DNA of 64,000 nt, taken from the NCBI RefSeq assembly GCF_024679245.1, contig NC_090188.1:37230992-37294991 (forward strand), written 5' to 3'. Every line of letters begins with the position of its first letter. Position 1 is the stretch's first letter. A program made the position numbers and the translations under genes. Shown in pieces: positions 14,990 through 26,838 of the stretch. Source of the stretch: Pseudorasbora parva. Its lineage: Eukaryota; Chordata; Actinopteri; Cypriniformes; Gobionidae. The notes below the pieces were generated by a model. It made no database searches. It was given only the letters and a program-made list of their open reading frames with translations, and was not told the DNA's origin.

Positions 14990-15041
14990 AAACCACAAGC
15001 TAGAACTATATATATAACTATATAGTTCTAGCTTGTGGTTT
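14990..15041. repeat. Perfect 21-bp inverted repeat (hairpin)
   Basis: The arms AAACCACAAGCTAGAACTAT A (14990-15010) and the exact complement at 15021-15041 flank a 10-base AT loop. No terminator function is expected in a vertebrate; it is probably a transposon footprint or spontaneous palindrome. Confidence 0.9.
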
Positions 15042-15490
15042 ATTAGGAATAAATGAATACACCAAAATTATATTATTTTGTTTATAATAAAATACGTTTT
15101 AATTCATTTAATTTCAATAATTTATAATTATTTTAGAATATTGTTTCTTTTAAAAAGATATAATATTTAGTTGATCAGTAGGCTACATGTACATTCAAAA
15201 AAGGATATACATGAAAAAATATATAATTCAAAAACTTTTTTTTGACTGTTTTAATGTACATTAGCCAGTGATTTCTTATGCCTTAGTAATAATACTTTTT
15301 TTATTTTTTTATATTGTAATTTTAAAGTGTGACCCATAATGTACACTACTTACCAAGAAAGAGTTTATTTATATTCATCATTGTTAGTGAAAAACATTTA
15401 AATAATTTAAAATAAAACAAACATTGACTGCATTTACTAAAATATAAAAATTACATTTTCTTTCTGCAACATTTCTCATTTTCGTTTAGT
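15042..15490. other. AT-rich intergenic DNA
   Basis: Nothing recognised. Confidence 0.4.
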
Positions 15491-16905
15491 TTAAAGATGC
15501 AGTGTGTGATTTTAGCGGCATCTAGCGGTGAGGTTGTGAATTGCGCGCGCACACACAAACACACACCCTCCCTTTAGTGCTGCATTCCAGTTGTTTTTTA
15601 TTATGCCCTTCACTTGCTTACTTCCCTCCGTCTTGTTCACTCAGATGTGCGTCATTGCTTGCGTTGCATGAGTGTCCACTACTGGAGGAAACTTTGCAAT
15701 GGACTGAACTGGAACGCCCAAGCCCTTGATCACTTGGAATCCACTCTGGAGCGTATTTATTATTATTATTTTTTCCTTCACGAAATAGTTTAATGCAGCA
15801 TTCTTTATGTATATAGGTGTATTTGGGTTGTTTTAAATGTTTTTTTTAAATAATTAAAATATCATAGAGTTGTTTGTGGTGGGGTAAATTAAACGTGATA
15901 TGCGGTGACGTCGCAATCGCGTTGTATTGTGGTCATAGACTGTAAAAAAATATGGACGTAGTGTCCGTGACGTCACCCATAGGATCCTGATAAGCCGTTC
16001 TGAAGCTTAAAGTATGGTCGAGCTGGACGTTGCCATCTTGTGAGCGAGTCAACGCGTGTCACTCCCGGATAACAGAAAATGGGCAAAAAGGCGGGATGTG
16101 CGCGGAGCTGAGGTGACGCAATAACTATAGACGGCAGATAAATGGCTATCCACTTGTAACCACGCCCTTAATTATGCAGAACTTTAAGGCTTTATATAAC
16201 GTAAACGAATGAGTTATAAAAAAATTCACCCCCCTCAGAGTTGTCATGAAGATCAAAATTAGCCTTATAAGCCAAAACCACAATTTGTACCAGGCTGTAA
16301 ACATTTTTTTTCTGCTTTAAAGTTGAGAATTTTAACATGGGGCTCAATGAGATTCTGCTCCTTCTGGAGCCTGTCCCTAGTGGCCAGTTGAGGAATTGCA
16401 GTTTACATTACTTCCGTATTGGCTTCAAGAGAGATCGCGGGAGGTTGCCGCTTGATTGTGGTATATGAAGCTGCCTGAAGTGTACATGTGAAGTAGACTC
16501 GCTCCCTCGGTCAAAATCAAGAGAGCAAGGGTCTGTCCATATAAACTTCCCTTGTCCACGTCACGTAGTGGAACATGGCGTTTCAAAATGGCGACGGAGA
16601 TTCCCCCGAGGGGAAGTGCTTAGGGAAGTTCGCAAGTGCCTAAAAGTGGAGTGGAACGCAGCATTGGTGACTAGCGAGTGACTAGCTGTAGAGAAGTTTG
16701 TCCGTTTAGGGCTACTGTAGAAACATGATGGCACAAAATGGCAAATTCACTCTAAGGGGGACCCGCAGTGTTTGGAGATAGAAATGGCTCATATCTAAGG
16801 TAATAAAAACATAACGGTACATTATAGAAGGTCTTTACACCACTGAAAATATTGTGTATATTATATTGCATTTCTATCAATAGATCCTCATAAATACTAC
16901 TCACT
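15491..16905. mobile_element. TTAA-type DNA transposon Z (composite)
   Basis: It opens TTAAAGATGCAGTGTGTGAT and TAGCGGCATCTAGCGGTG. Near the right end TGTATATTATATTGCATTTC precedes a decayed end at about 16900. Family W (next entry) is inserted within it. No transposase was seen. Confidence 0.6.
15930..16435 (+). mobile_element. DNA transposon W, copy 1
   Basis: It starts GGTCATAGACTGTAAAAAAA and continues TATGGACGTAGTGTCCGTGA and GTCACCCATAGG. The right part has TTTAACATGGGGCTCAATGA and TAGTGGCCAGTTGAGGAATT. The same blocks appear in reverse order and strand at 18190-18712. Confidence 0.65.
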
Positions 16906-17609
16906 TTAGTTGAAATACTAAAATAACTACAAAAAAACCTAAAACTTTAGTTAAAATTAGCCAAAAAACAAAAAACTAATAAAATTAGATTCAAAATATT
17001 AACAAAAACTATAATAGTTTTATGATAATAGAATATCATTAAAGATATTTTCCCCATCACACTGTTAACTGATTTATTGAATAAATTGCTTCTCAAACAG
17101 GCTCTTTCCTAAAAAGGGCCTCATATCTTTCTTTCCAGAGGTGTCACCATCAGTAGAGCTGATTTTAGCTTTCCTGGTATTGTATAAATACAGTAAGCAT
17201 TCGGTCCTTAAGTGAGCTGAAGAGTATATTTGTAGACACTGACGATCAAGTACTGCCCTCAGAACGACACAATGGATGCACATGTCAATACACACACGCT
17301 TCTAACTGTGCAAGAGAGGCTGAATGGAGCTGCGCAGAGGACAGGGAGTATCATGTTCACATTTGTTTCAGATTTCAGCCATGTAAACAAAGGGAGGCAG
17401 GCAGACACGCTGGGGCCCGTTTAAATTAGGCCCCAATAAGATCTGTCAAATCCACAAGCCCAGAGCCGCTCGCAAAGCTCAAATCGAATCAAAAGCAGCC
17501 CTTTGATGGTCTCCGAGTTCGGTCTCTATAACAATTATTTTTGTTTTAATAATCATTCCCTGGTTTTGGGCTGGAAGACACAGCAGAGCTTTGGTGGAAG
17601 GGAATGGAA

Positions 17610-17614
<5 letters not shown>
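16906..17614. other. Intergenic; 17330-17600 possibly conserved
   Basis: 16906-17070 is AT-rich. 17280-17600 is repeat-free and GC-balanced, with GTAAACAAAGG (forkhead-like) and CCTTTGATGG (TCF-like) words. No reading frame is supported. Confidence 0.35.

Positions 17615-17700
<86 letters not shown>
17615..17700. repeat. (CA)43 microsatellite
   Basis: Uninterrupted CA run. Confidence 0.99.
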
Positions 17701-17702
<2 letters not shown>

Positions 17703-18174
17703 TAAGGGAATAGGGAGCGAGCGCTCAGATGCAGCAGGGTTTCTCCGGTCTCTTCTTGAGCCCAAAAATGATATCATACATTCTAGGGAGTGTGGGAGAG
17801 AGTTAAAGCAGCGAGCGGAGGGCTGCAGCTCCGTCCTTGATTTGCTCCACTCAAAATGAATGACCTGAGAGGCACATTCATTAGTAAAGAATGTGTGGCA
17901 GTAAAGTTGCTTTGGTTTAACCCTTAAACGCATACCTCGGGTCTTTATTGACCCGGGATGTCATTCACTTCCCTCCTCCTCATTCAGTTCTTAAAGTTAG
18001 ACATCAACCTTTTTAATATTCCTCAATCAATTCTTTATAAACAATATAACAAGAAAAAAAAAATATATAAAAGAATGCCTGTGTTCCCATGCTTTTTTTA
18101 TAAAGGTCGCATAGGGTTGCTAACGACCTGTGTAACCATGTAAAAAAAAAAAACTGTGCACATATTAAGGCCCT
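17701..18174. other. Intergenic, no gene recognised
   Basis: It contains CGGGTCTTTATTGACCCGGG (17938-17957), a short imperfect palindrome typical of a dispersed fish repeat. 18160-18185 has a transposon-end fragment, AAGGCCCTGTCCACACTGAG. Confidence 0.4.
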
Positions 18175-18326
18175 GTCCACACTGAGTGTGTACATTTTGT
18201 TAAACTGCTATTCCTCGACTGGCCACTAGGCTTCAAAAGGGAGCAGAATCTCATGTTAAAATGCCCAACTTTAAAGCAGAAAAAACATGTTTACAGTCTA
18301 ATACAAAAAGTGGTTTTGGTCTATAT

Positions 18327-18478
<152 letters not shown>

Positions 18479-18715
18479 ATAATTAAGGGCGTGGCCAGAT
18501 GAGTGACAGGTGGATTGCCGTTTGTCTTCTGTCTGTTAGTCTTCCCATCACCTCAGCTCCAGCCATGTCTCGACTCTTTGCCGATTGTCAGTTATCCGGG
18601 CGTGACGCACGATGGCGCGTTGATGAAATGGAAACAGCCGACTTTGAGGCCTTAAAAACTGCTCTTCAGAACCCTATAGGTGGCGTCACAGACATTATGT
18701 CCACTTTAAAGGGTT

Positions 18716-19493
18716 AGTTCATCCAAAAATGAAAATTATTTCATTAATTACTCACCCTCATGTCGTTAGACACCCGTAACACCTTCGTTCATCTTCGGAA
18801 CACAAATGAAGATATTTTTGTTGAAAGCTGATGGCTGAGAAAGGCTTCAGAAAGGCCTCCATTGGCATTCAGTACATTCCCACTGACCCACTCACAAGAA
18901 CGATAAAGGAAGAGGAGGAGCGTCGCTATCGCATGAGTTCACGTCCGAGACCAACACGGAAGACAATAACTTGGTGGACAAAGTCCATCTCACTACAGTG
19001 GCTGTACAATCATTTTACAATGTGACGAAAATAGTTTTTGTGCGCAAAAAAAATAAAAATAATGACTGTATCCACCAAGTTATTGTCTTCCGTGTTGGTC
19101 TCGGACTTGAACTCATGCGATAGCGACGCTCCTCCTCTTCCAGGTCATGTATCTGAACGGCGGATCTGTGTCGTATTTTCGCGCATGCGTCGAGTTCACG
19201 TCAATAGCTTGGTGGATAAAGTCGTTATTTTGATTTTCTACAAAAACTATTCTCGTCGCATTGTAAAATGATTGTACAGTCACTGTAGTGAGATGGACTT
19301 TGTATCGACGTCTTTAGTGCCTTTATGGGTCTTGTGAGTGGGTCAGTGGGAATGTACTGAATGCCAATGGAGGCCTTTCTGAAGCCTTTCTCAGCCATCA
19401 GCTTTCAACAAAAATATCTTCATTTGTGTTTCGAAGATGAACGAAGGTGTTACGGGTGTCCAACGACATGAGGGTGAGTAATTAATGAAATAA
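18716..19493. mobile_element. Foldback MITE V with outer and inner inverted repeats
   Basis: The outer arms are about 160 bp: 18742-18905 (TTCATTAATTACTCACCCTC ... GACCCACTCACAAGA) against 19324-19490 in reverse. An inner pair of about 70-bp arms lies at 18908-18977 and 19071-19140 (CATGAGTTC and CCAACACGGAAGACAATAAC words). The left edge, GGGTTAGTTCATCCAAAAAT, is the hallmark of an abundant cyprinid MITE family; other pieces lie at 53594, 55925, 56146 and 59712. Confidence 0.85.
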
Positions 19494-20537
19494 CTTTCCA
19501 GACCTTTTTCATGCTCAAACAGCAACATTACACACTAAAATAAAGTTCAAACTTACAAGCTTGATAGTGTCTAGTGCATCTAACAAAGAGAGCGCTTACA
19601 GAGAACTTATTAAGTCAGCACATGGAGACAATTACTCCCTTTGGGCTGCGACTTTCATCAGGATCTGGACACTTTTCACTTCCTTTCCATGGCAACAGGC
19701 TGAGACGGGCCTCAGTAAACAATTCCAAAAGATCTTATTCAATGGCCTGTTTTTACCGCTCAGTGCACAGAAACAAAACACGACTGCCACAAAGTAACCT
19801 TTTGCTGGGATGAACTTTGGATGTTATAACTTGAGGTGCCCAGGCATGCAAATTGCTGTTGTGGGTGGTTGCCAGGGCGTTGCTATGCAGTTGCAAATGT
19901 GTTTGCAGAGGTTACTAGCACAGAACTGCGTAGTTACCAAGTGACTACTTAATTCGGAAAAGCTCACGAACACAAACTCTCTCTGGGATTCTGATCACTA
20001 AATGTGTCTCGGGTCATGAAGGAGAGCGCTTGTGACCTGGTGCCCAGAAGGAATGATAAGAGAGGCAGGCCGCACTGGAGACAATGCCCACTTTGGCTTT
20101 TCCTCAGCTGGCCGTGCGGTGTGGGAAAGTGGTCACCCCTCCCTGTCCAGTCAGAGGATGTGGAGGCTCAAAGCTGTTATCTGCTCACAATAACATCCTG
20201 GTACATGTACCACACTGTTCTGTGCAAGGGAAGTTGGATACAAATAAAAAACGTCACAGTCAAGGACTGGGGTGGAGGGGAGGGACAGTAAACACAAGAA
20301 CTATTTACTAAGGTTAATTACTCCCAATCTCATCAGAATCCAGCCAAGACACATTTTTAATAATTTATATACAAATGCAGAGAATAGTGTCAAAAGAAAG
20401 AAATAAGAAAATATACTTTGCATAAATAAAAGTCTATTTTTAGGACCATTAAGATTTTTTTTTACTGTAACATTTTCATGACAAATAAGCACGTGCTTAT
20501 TCAAGTATTTAATGCAAAAAAAAAATTTGAATTACTT
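19494..20537. other. Intergenic, no gene recognised
   Basis: 19840-19960 resembles a dispersed repeat (GTGGTTGCCAGGGCGTTGCT). 19980-20290 is GC-balanced and repeat-free without coding support. 20290-20537 is AT-rich. Confidence 0.4.
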
Positions 20538-20553
20538 AAAGGTGCCCTATATA

Positions 20554-22200
20554 CAGTCCCTGACAAAAGTCTTGTCGCTTATCTATTTTCTAGAAATACC
20601 TGATATTAACCTGACTTTTAATTAATTAATTAGTGTTAGAAATAGCTCATATGAAAAGCTAAAACCCTCCCAAATGATGTTTAATGCACTGAAATAAATA
20701 ATTTTCACAGAAAAAATATTTATCACTTAATCAAGATGGAAAGGTCAAATTTTGGCAAGACAAAAGTTTTGTCGCCTATACAGAAATGGAACAAATTTAC
20801 TGCAAATACAAAAATATGTCAGCAAATTAAGTTGTGGTGCTGTGAGATTCAAATTTAATATCTTGTATGACTTCCATGAGCTTGAAGGACTGCATCCATG
20901 CGGTTTGGCAAGGATTCATACAATTTATTGATGAATAGTCATCAGGAATAGCTAAGAAAGCAGTCTTGCATGCCTCCCAGAGTTCATCAATATTCTTTGG
21001 TTTCGTCTTCCATGCGTCCTCTTTCATCCTACCCCACATATGCTCAATGATGTTCATGTCTGGTGACTGGGCTGGCGAATCCTGGAGCATCTTGATCTTC
21101 TTCGCCTTAAGGAACTTTGATGTGGAGATGGAAGTATGCGGTGGAGCACCGGCCTGCTGCAGAATTTGGCCTCTTTTATGGTTGGGAATATAAGAGGTAG
21201 CTAAGATTTCTTGGTATTTAAGACTATTGATGTTGCCTTCCACCCTGCAGATCTCTCGCACACCTCCATACTGGATGTAACCCCAGACCATGATTTTTCC
21301 GCCACCAAACTTCACTGTTTTCTGGGTGAATCTCGGATCCATTCTGGCTCCAGTAGGTCTCCTGCAATATTTGCGGCGACTGTGGTGTAATTCAACAGAA
21401 GATTCATCTGAAAAATCCACCTTCTGCCACTTTTCCAGCGTCCATCCTTTTAGCAGGCTGTGGGCCTTGGCAAATGCCACACGGTTTTTCAATTGTCTTT
21501 TGTTTAGTGCTGGCTTCTGGGCACTGATTCGACCATGGAGGCCATTTCGAGACAGAATCCGACAAACTGTTCTGGTTGACACAGGGACTTCAGGTGACCA
21601 GGTCTCGTGGAGCTCTGCTGCAGTGGAAAATGGGCTGGCCTTGGATTTTCGAGCCAACAAACGGTCCTCTCGAGCAGTTGTCTTGCGGGGTCTGCCTGAC
21701 CTGGGCTTGTCAAAAACGTCTCCAGTCTCTTCAAATCTTTTTTTTTTAATCCTCTGTACTTGACGCTGAGACACATTGAAGGTGTCTGCCACATCAGCAG
21801 TGGATCTGGTCTTCAGCCTCTTGATAATCAAAACTTTAGTCTCAGGGTGAATCTTAGGCATGTTTGCAGAGGTCTAGTTGCAGTTGATGTGAAGGTCTAG
21901 CGTACTGGGGTTCTTTTTATACACATTTGAGACCTAATTGATCCATTATTAGTCACAGGTGAAGCTCATATGACAAGGTGACAACACTTATGTCTTTGCA
22001 AAAATTGACTCAATGGGCTTTACCAAGCTGTGAATATTAGAATACTTTTTGAAAGTTTAGTTTTTCACTGAAACATTATCACAAAAGCTGGTGGGATTAA
22101 AATGAGCCATTTCTTGTAAAAAAAATCTTGATTAGAAATATATTTCAGCAGCACTTTAGGTCAATTTGTACACAAGCGACAAGACTTTTGTCAGGGACTG
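20554..22200 (-). mobile_element. Tc1/mariner element (1647 bp), nested in Y
   Basis: The ends CAGTCCCTGACAAAAGTCTT (left) and AAGACTTTTGTCAGGGACTG (right) are perfect inverted repeats. TA lies at 20552-20553 and 22201-22202. A second motif, GACAAAAGTTTTGTCGCC, at about 20760 shows the IR/DR type. It carries one long transposase frame on the minus strand. Confidence 0.96.
20827..21861 (-). CDS. Tc1/mariner transposase, DD35E spacing, catalytically dead
   Basis: This is an uninterrupted 344-codon frame from ATG 21861. Residues about 1-110 hold the bipartite paired-like HTH region (ADVADTFNVSQRQVQRIKKK; AT-hook-like SGRPRK at 55-60). The catalytic core has FSDES (D152) and SPDMNIIEHMWG (E273). 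The second acidic residue, expected in QQDGAPPHT, is Ala237 (GCC), and 35 residues separate it from E273, one more than classic Tc1. After about residue 309 the frame is wrong: the next frame reads LPNRMDAVLQAHG, the usual family tail, so a one-base indel near 20930-20937 replaced the last part. It is a full-length-looking protein that should not transpose; it might still bind its ends. Confidence 0.93.
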   Translation of the reverse strand: MPKIHPETKVLIIKRLKTRSTADVADTFNVSQRQVQRIKKKRFEETGDVFDKPRSGRPRKTTAREDRLLARKSKASPFSTAAELHETWSPEVPVSTRTVCRILSRNGLHGRISAQKPALNKRQLKNRVAFAKAHSLLKGWTLEKWQKVDFSDESSVELHHSRRKYCRRPTGARMDPRFTQKTVKFGGGKIMVWGYIQYGGVREICRVEGNINSLKYQEILATSYIPNHKRGQILQQAGAPPHTSISTSKFLKAKKIKMLQDSPAQSPDMNIIEHMWGRMKEDAWKTKPKNIDELWEACKTAFLAIPDDYSSINCMNPCQTAWMQSFKLMEVIQDIKFESHSTTT

Positions 22201-22865
22201 TAGTATTTTTGCAGTAAAATATCGAAAAAAAACAGGCCAGTGTTTTATATTTGGTTCAGTTTAGTTCTTACAATATCCTAAATGTTTTCAACTATTTGTA
22301 AATTGTGAAAAAAAATGCTATTTTAACCAAGGAACTGAGACGTTTGAGGTCGTTGCCAGTCAGTTGCCTCATATCTGCGTTACCCTCGGTTTCCAGTTTT
22401 ATTCTGCAGAAGCGCTTTAACAAGTGTCACAGCAGCGCCGAGCGAGCACACAGAGAAACGTCATAACATCCTTTTAAACACACTTAAATGTGTCTAATAT
22501 GATAAACAGCAGCTTTACCTCATACTCATGACCAGAAAAGCAGAATTGGTGTCCGGCGGCAGTTTCCCGTCATAATAAAAGTCCCGGTGCTCGCGAGCCG
22601 TGTGTGTTTGTGTAACAACCGCTCCAGCGGCCGTGCTCAGCTCCTCAACACTCGGTCCTGCTCTTCATCATACTACAGTAACGTTAATAACCGCATCCAT
22701 CAACATGATTTCTGCCAGAGTCCTATCCCGATTCTTTCCCACCGGCTGTGAGGTGAAGACCACATGTCCCAAGATACTGAGCTCAAACATGGCGTCATCA
22801 AACTACACCTTTGTTTTGAATAGGCGCCCTCTAGCTGATGGAAAAGTTGCATAGTGCAGATTTAA

Positions 22866-23031
22866 TTGATAGTTATCAAAAAACTGCTTGGCAGTACATA
22901 AAAAAAGTTTTAGGTTAGTTTAAACAAACAAACAAAAAAATGATTCATACTTGTATTGAGCAATGATGCATGAAATTGATCAATTGTGATAGTCAAGATA
23001 TTTATAATGTTACAATATATTTTCCATTAGA
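22866..23031. other. AT-rich intergenic DNA
   Basis: Nothing recognised. Confidence 0.4.
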
Positions 23032-23187
<156 letters not shown>

Positions 23188-24515
23188 CCTTAGTAGTCCT
23201 TAAAAAAGGCATGACTTTCTTCATTCAAAATATAATATCCCGTTTTATTGTGATTTTGCGGTGAAATGTGGCATGGGAATGTTTTCGTGGGATTCAGTCG
23301 GCCATGCAGTCAAGCTGATGATTAGTGGCTGCCTGATGGGTCCAGACAAGAACGGCTGGATCTGCGCCTCAATGACTCTAAAAACAACACCTACAGCAGG
23401 AGACAAACAACAGGTGGAGGAACAAGCCCAAACAAGCAAACAGGAAAGAGCAGAAGCAGCTGTCTCACACTGCCTCCAGACAGGAAACCGGGGTCCTTCT
23501 TCAGACAGCACTGTGGTCTGACAAAAACAGGAAGGAGATTACTGTGGCTTCAATCAATAATTCCCCAAACACATATGACTCTATGCTTGGTGTAGTTACG
23601 TACTCGATTAAGTATTAGATTCATTTACTTATTATAAATATAATAGTTTCTTCTAATGTACTTATTGTTTTAACGCTGTATTGCAAAACACTTGCTGCAA
23701 TCGAGTGGTGCAGGTGTGCCATCAGAACCTGTAATTCACCGCTGTGAGTAATTCCGGTGAGATTTTCCATGGGGTCTTTCGATTTAGGTGTAAAATAAAG
23801 ACTCTGGAATACATAACTTGACTTTAATTTGATGTTTTGTTCTACAAAGTAAATTATAGTTATGCTCAGTTTTGAACATGGGGTCATTTTTATTTTTGGG
23901 TGAACTTTCTTTTTAAAACATGACATTTTAGCAGTGATATGCGCTGAAGTTTTGTTCGGAAATGCACTTTCAGAATCTGAAATCGAACTGGATTCATTCG
24001 GACTGACGGAAATTAGTGCATGTAAACTAGTTTTAGTAGGCCTCATATCTTAATCCGAATTCCAAAAGCTGCAGGCAAAAGGGCCCTAAAACAGAGGTAA
24101 GGAATTGCTTCCTTTCTTTTAAAGCAAGAATAAAGTGACCTCATTACGAGAAAATACATCTTAAATGTTTGCACATGTGGAGGCTGATGCTATTTGCAGT
24201 CACCAAGCAGCAGCAGGCCAAGCCTTTGGGGACATTTCTCTCCCCTCCTCCCTCTTTTCTTGCCAGATAATCGTCCATATGCTTTTTCAGAAACATCCTG
24301 AGCGAAACAGCTTAATGTCCTGTATGGCTTTCACATGTCTGGGCTGCTCAAAGACTTCTGGGTCCAGATGCAAGCGTTGCAGTCACGTCTGGCTTCTAGC
24401 ATTGGGACCTTGGGGGGGTGGGGTGGGGGGGGGTGTTTCACGTGTTCGATCCGAGATTTTGATTGATAACAGCTTACAGAGAGCCGATGACTCTTTCACA
24501 TGGGTGAACTGACGG
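23188..24515. other. Intergenic, no gene recognised
   Basis: 23240-23530 and 24160-24510 are GC-balanced and repeat-free but have no coding support. A G-rich run lies at 24412-24435. GGGTGAACTTTCTTTTTAAA near 23899 is a MITE end fragment. Confidence 0.4.
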
Positions 24516-26240
24516 CTAAAGGCCCGTTCACACCAATAACGACAATTATATTACAACAAATTACAATATCCTTCTGCTTATTCTAAGGCATTGCAGTTGT
24601 GTTGTCTTCACTTTTAAATGCTTGAGCTCTTCAATTCACTTTTTTTTATCATTTATCAGCTGGACACAAATCATTCTTTGGAATGGAAAATTGTAAAATG
24701 CTGCTTTCGGAGGACACATTTCAGGACGGCATCAGGTCAGTTTGTGTGTAAATGTAAAAAGAATGTATCAATATTTTCCACTTCTGATGTCATTTCTAGC
24801 GAGAAATTACTAATTTAGTGGTTAAATATTTCTTTAGTTCTCACCAAAGCTCTCTCTATTTTTCTGTAGATCATTAAACTGTCGCACTTCCTCAGAAATC
24901 TGTTTTGTGAGGTACCTTCATGCACAAATGCTGCCTTATAGTCACTGTCTGATAAGGCAGCGAGGCAACGAGTCAGCGGCCTAGGTTTTTGGATGCAGTC
25001 ATTGTTTCTCTGTGCCCTTTTCTGTATATTTCAGCTATTCTTTTATATTTATAACAATTTAAAACAATTAAAAACACTTGCAGGGGCCCCCGGACAAAGT
25101 TTTGCATAGGGCCCCCAGTAGTCTCTGACCGGCACTGCTCGGGAATGGACCTTAAAGGACGCCGAAAATGTCAGCGAGTGCAGAGGTCAACACACGGGAG
25201 GTCAAAGTCTAATCCCTGCTACACAATTTATGCAGTCTTATATGATTGTTACAAATCGCAATGTACGACATGTATGTAGACTGTACGATGATGACACCTA
25301 TTGAATTGTAAGCTACGACGCAAGTTAGTATAGAAGAATAAAACGTCATCAGCATGTGGTAGTGCTAAACATATAGAGCTAGATGAATCGCAACTGTGGT
25401 TTTAAGGCAATGTGTGTATGGTTCACGGTTATATCCACCAATTGGTCGGGCCAAGTAATAAAAAAATAACATTCCAATCAATCGTGGGTGGATGAGAGAT
25501 AAATCATTGTGTTTGTTTGATAAAGATATTTTGCGAGCCCTGTGGGATGAATTATTCCAGTTGCTGTTTCCCCACTCTTCCAAAACAATCCCTCACGTGT
25601 ACTGACGGGGGCGGAAGCTCATTCAGTTTGCAAAGCTCATCCAATCCTTCCAAGTCTACAGTGCGGCACACCCGTAATTACAGGTGCAGGAGAGAGCCTC
25701 AAAACCAGTGTAGAAAAAAGCCTGTTACTTATTCATTATGATATATTTGAATGTAAAAAACTTGTGAACGTCATAAATTGACCTCAGTCAACAGTAAAAA
25801 AAATGCCAGTTCATGACACCTTTAAGTTTTACCGCCACGTTGTGTTGATCAATATACCCATGTCTCATGATGCATTTTTATTGGCTAGTCAGTAGACGTA
25901 TAAGTTGTAGCAGCAAACACTGAGATGATCATACTATATATTTCTGACACTGTCAGACAATTATCAAAGGCTATCTTTGGTCGCAAGACAGTAGCCGCGT
26001 TTCCATTAGCCTTCAAATTGTGCAAATTGAAATTGCGAATTGAAAATATGCCCAATGGAAACAAGTACATCCCATATATCGCAAAAAAGTTTTTCCGTTT
26101 GCATGAGGTGGTTTTTCAAGTAATTGAAGTTGAGTTGTTTATTAAATTCATAAAAGACAAAAGAATTACGGGAATACTGGATTCTAAATAACAAAAAAAT
26201 GCCACAATTTATCAAGACCTGGAAGCAGATAACACACCTA
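24516..26240. other. Intergenic with transposon-end fragments
   Basis: AAAGGCCCGTTCACACCAAT at 24519 is an end of family T. GGGGCCCCCGGACAAAGTTTTGCATAGGGCCCCCAG near 25082 is a hAT-like end fragment. AGCCGCGTTTCCATTAGCCT near 25992 and CCAATGGAAAC near 26052 look like a short element with inverted ends. No gene is seen. Confidence 0.4.
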
Positions 26241-26754
26241 CAGGTGCTGGTCATATAATTAGAATATCATCAAAAAGTTGTGTGGTTACTTATCCCTATT
26301 GCTTATACACTTTTTTCTACCACATCTTTTCTTCCCTTCGTCTTTCTATTAATGTGCTTGGACACATAGCTCTGTGAACAGCCAGCCTCTTTTGCAATGA
26401 CCTTTTGTTTCTGGCCCTCCTGTACAAGGTGTCAGTGGTCGTCTTTTGGACAACTGTCTAGTCAGCAGTCTTCCCTGTGATTGTGTAGCCTGCAGAACTA
26501 GACTGAGAGACCATTTAAAGGCCTTTGCAGGTGTTTGAGTTAATTATCTGATTAGAGTGTGGCACAGGGTGTCTTCAATATTTAACATTTTCACAATATT
26601 CAAATCTTCTGAGATACTGATTTTCCTTAGTTGTCAGTTATAACCATCAAAATTAAAAGAAATAAACATTTGAAATATCTGTGTGTAATGAATGAATATA
26701 ATATAATCATAAATCAACTTTTTGAAGATATTCTCATTATATGACCAGCACCCG
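26241..26754. mobile_element. Non-autonomous Tc1/mariner-type element
   Basis: The left end CAGGTGCTGGTCATATAATT follows TA (26239-26240). The right end ATTATATGACCAGCACCCG precedes TA (26755-26756). The inner motif CATCAAAAAGTTG is mirrored by CAACTTTTTGAAG. The interior has only remnants of an HTH-coding region and no usable frame. Confidence 0.88.
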
Positions 26755-26838
26755 TATGTCTCAAAGTAATGGCTAGTGCGGTGATACCAACATCACTCGC
26801 CATGATTTTATTGGATGTCTTTTTGCAAGAAGAAAAAA

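Larger units (their letters stand above)
20538..22865. mobile_element. TTAA-type DNA transposon Y, interrupted by a Tc1 element
   Basis: The left end TTAAAGGTGCCCTATATA (20537) is cut after about 17 bp by Tc1. It resumes at 22203 with GTATTTTTGCAGTAAAATAT and runs to CATAGTGCAGATTTAA (22850-22865), the inverted end. Interior words include GTCACAGCAGCGCCGAGCGA and AACATGGCGTCATCAAACTA. No transposase was found. Confidence 0.75.
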
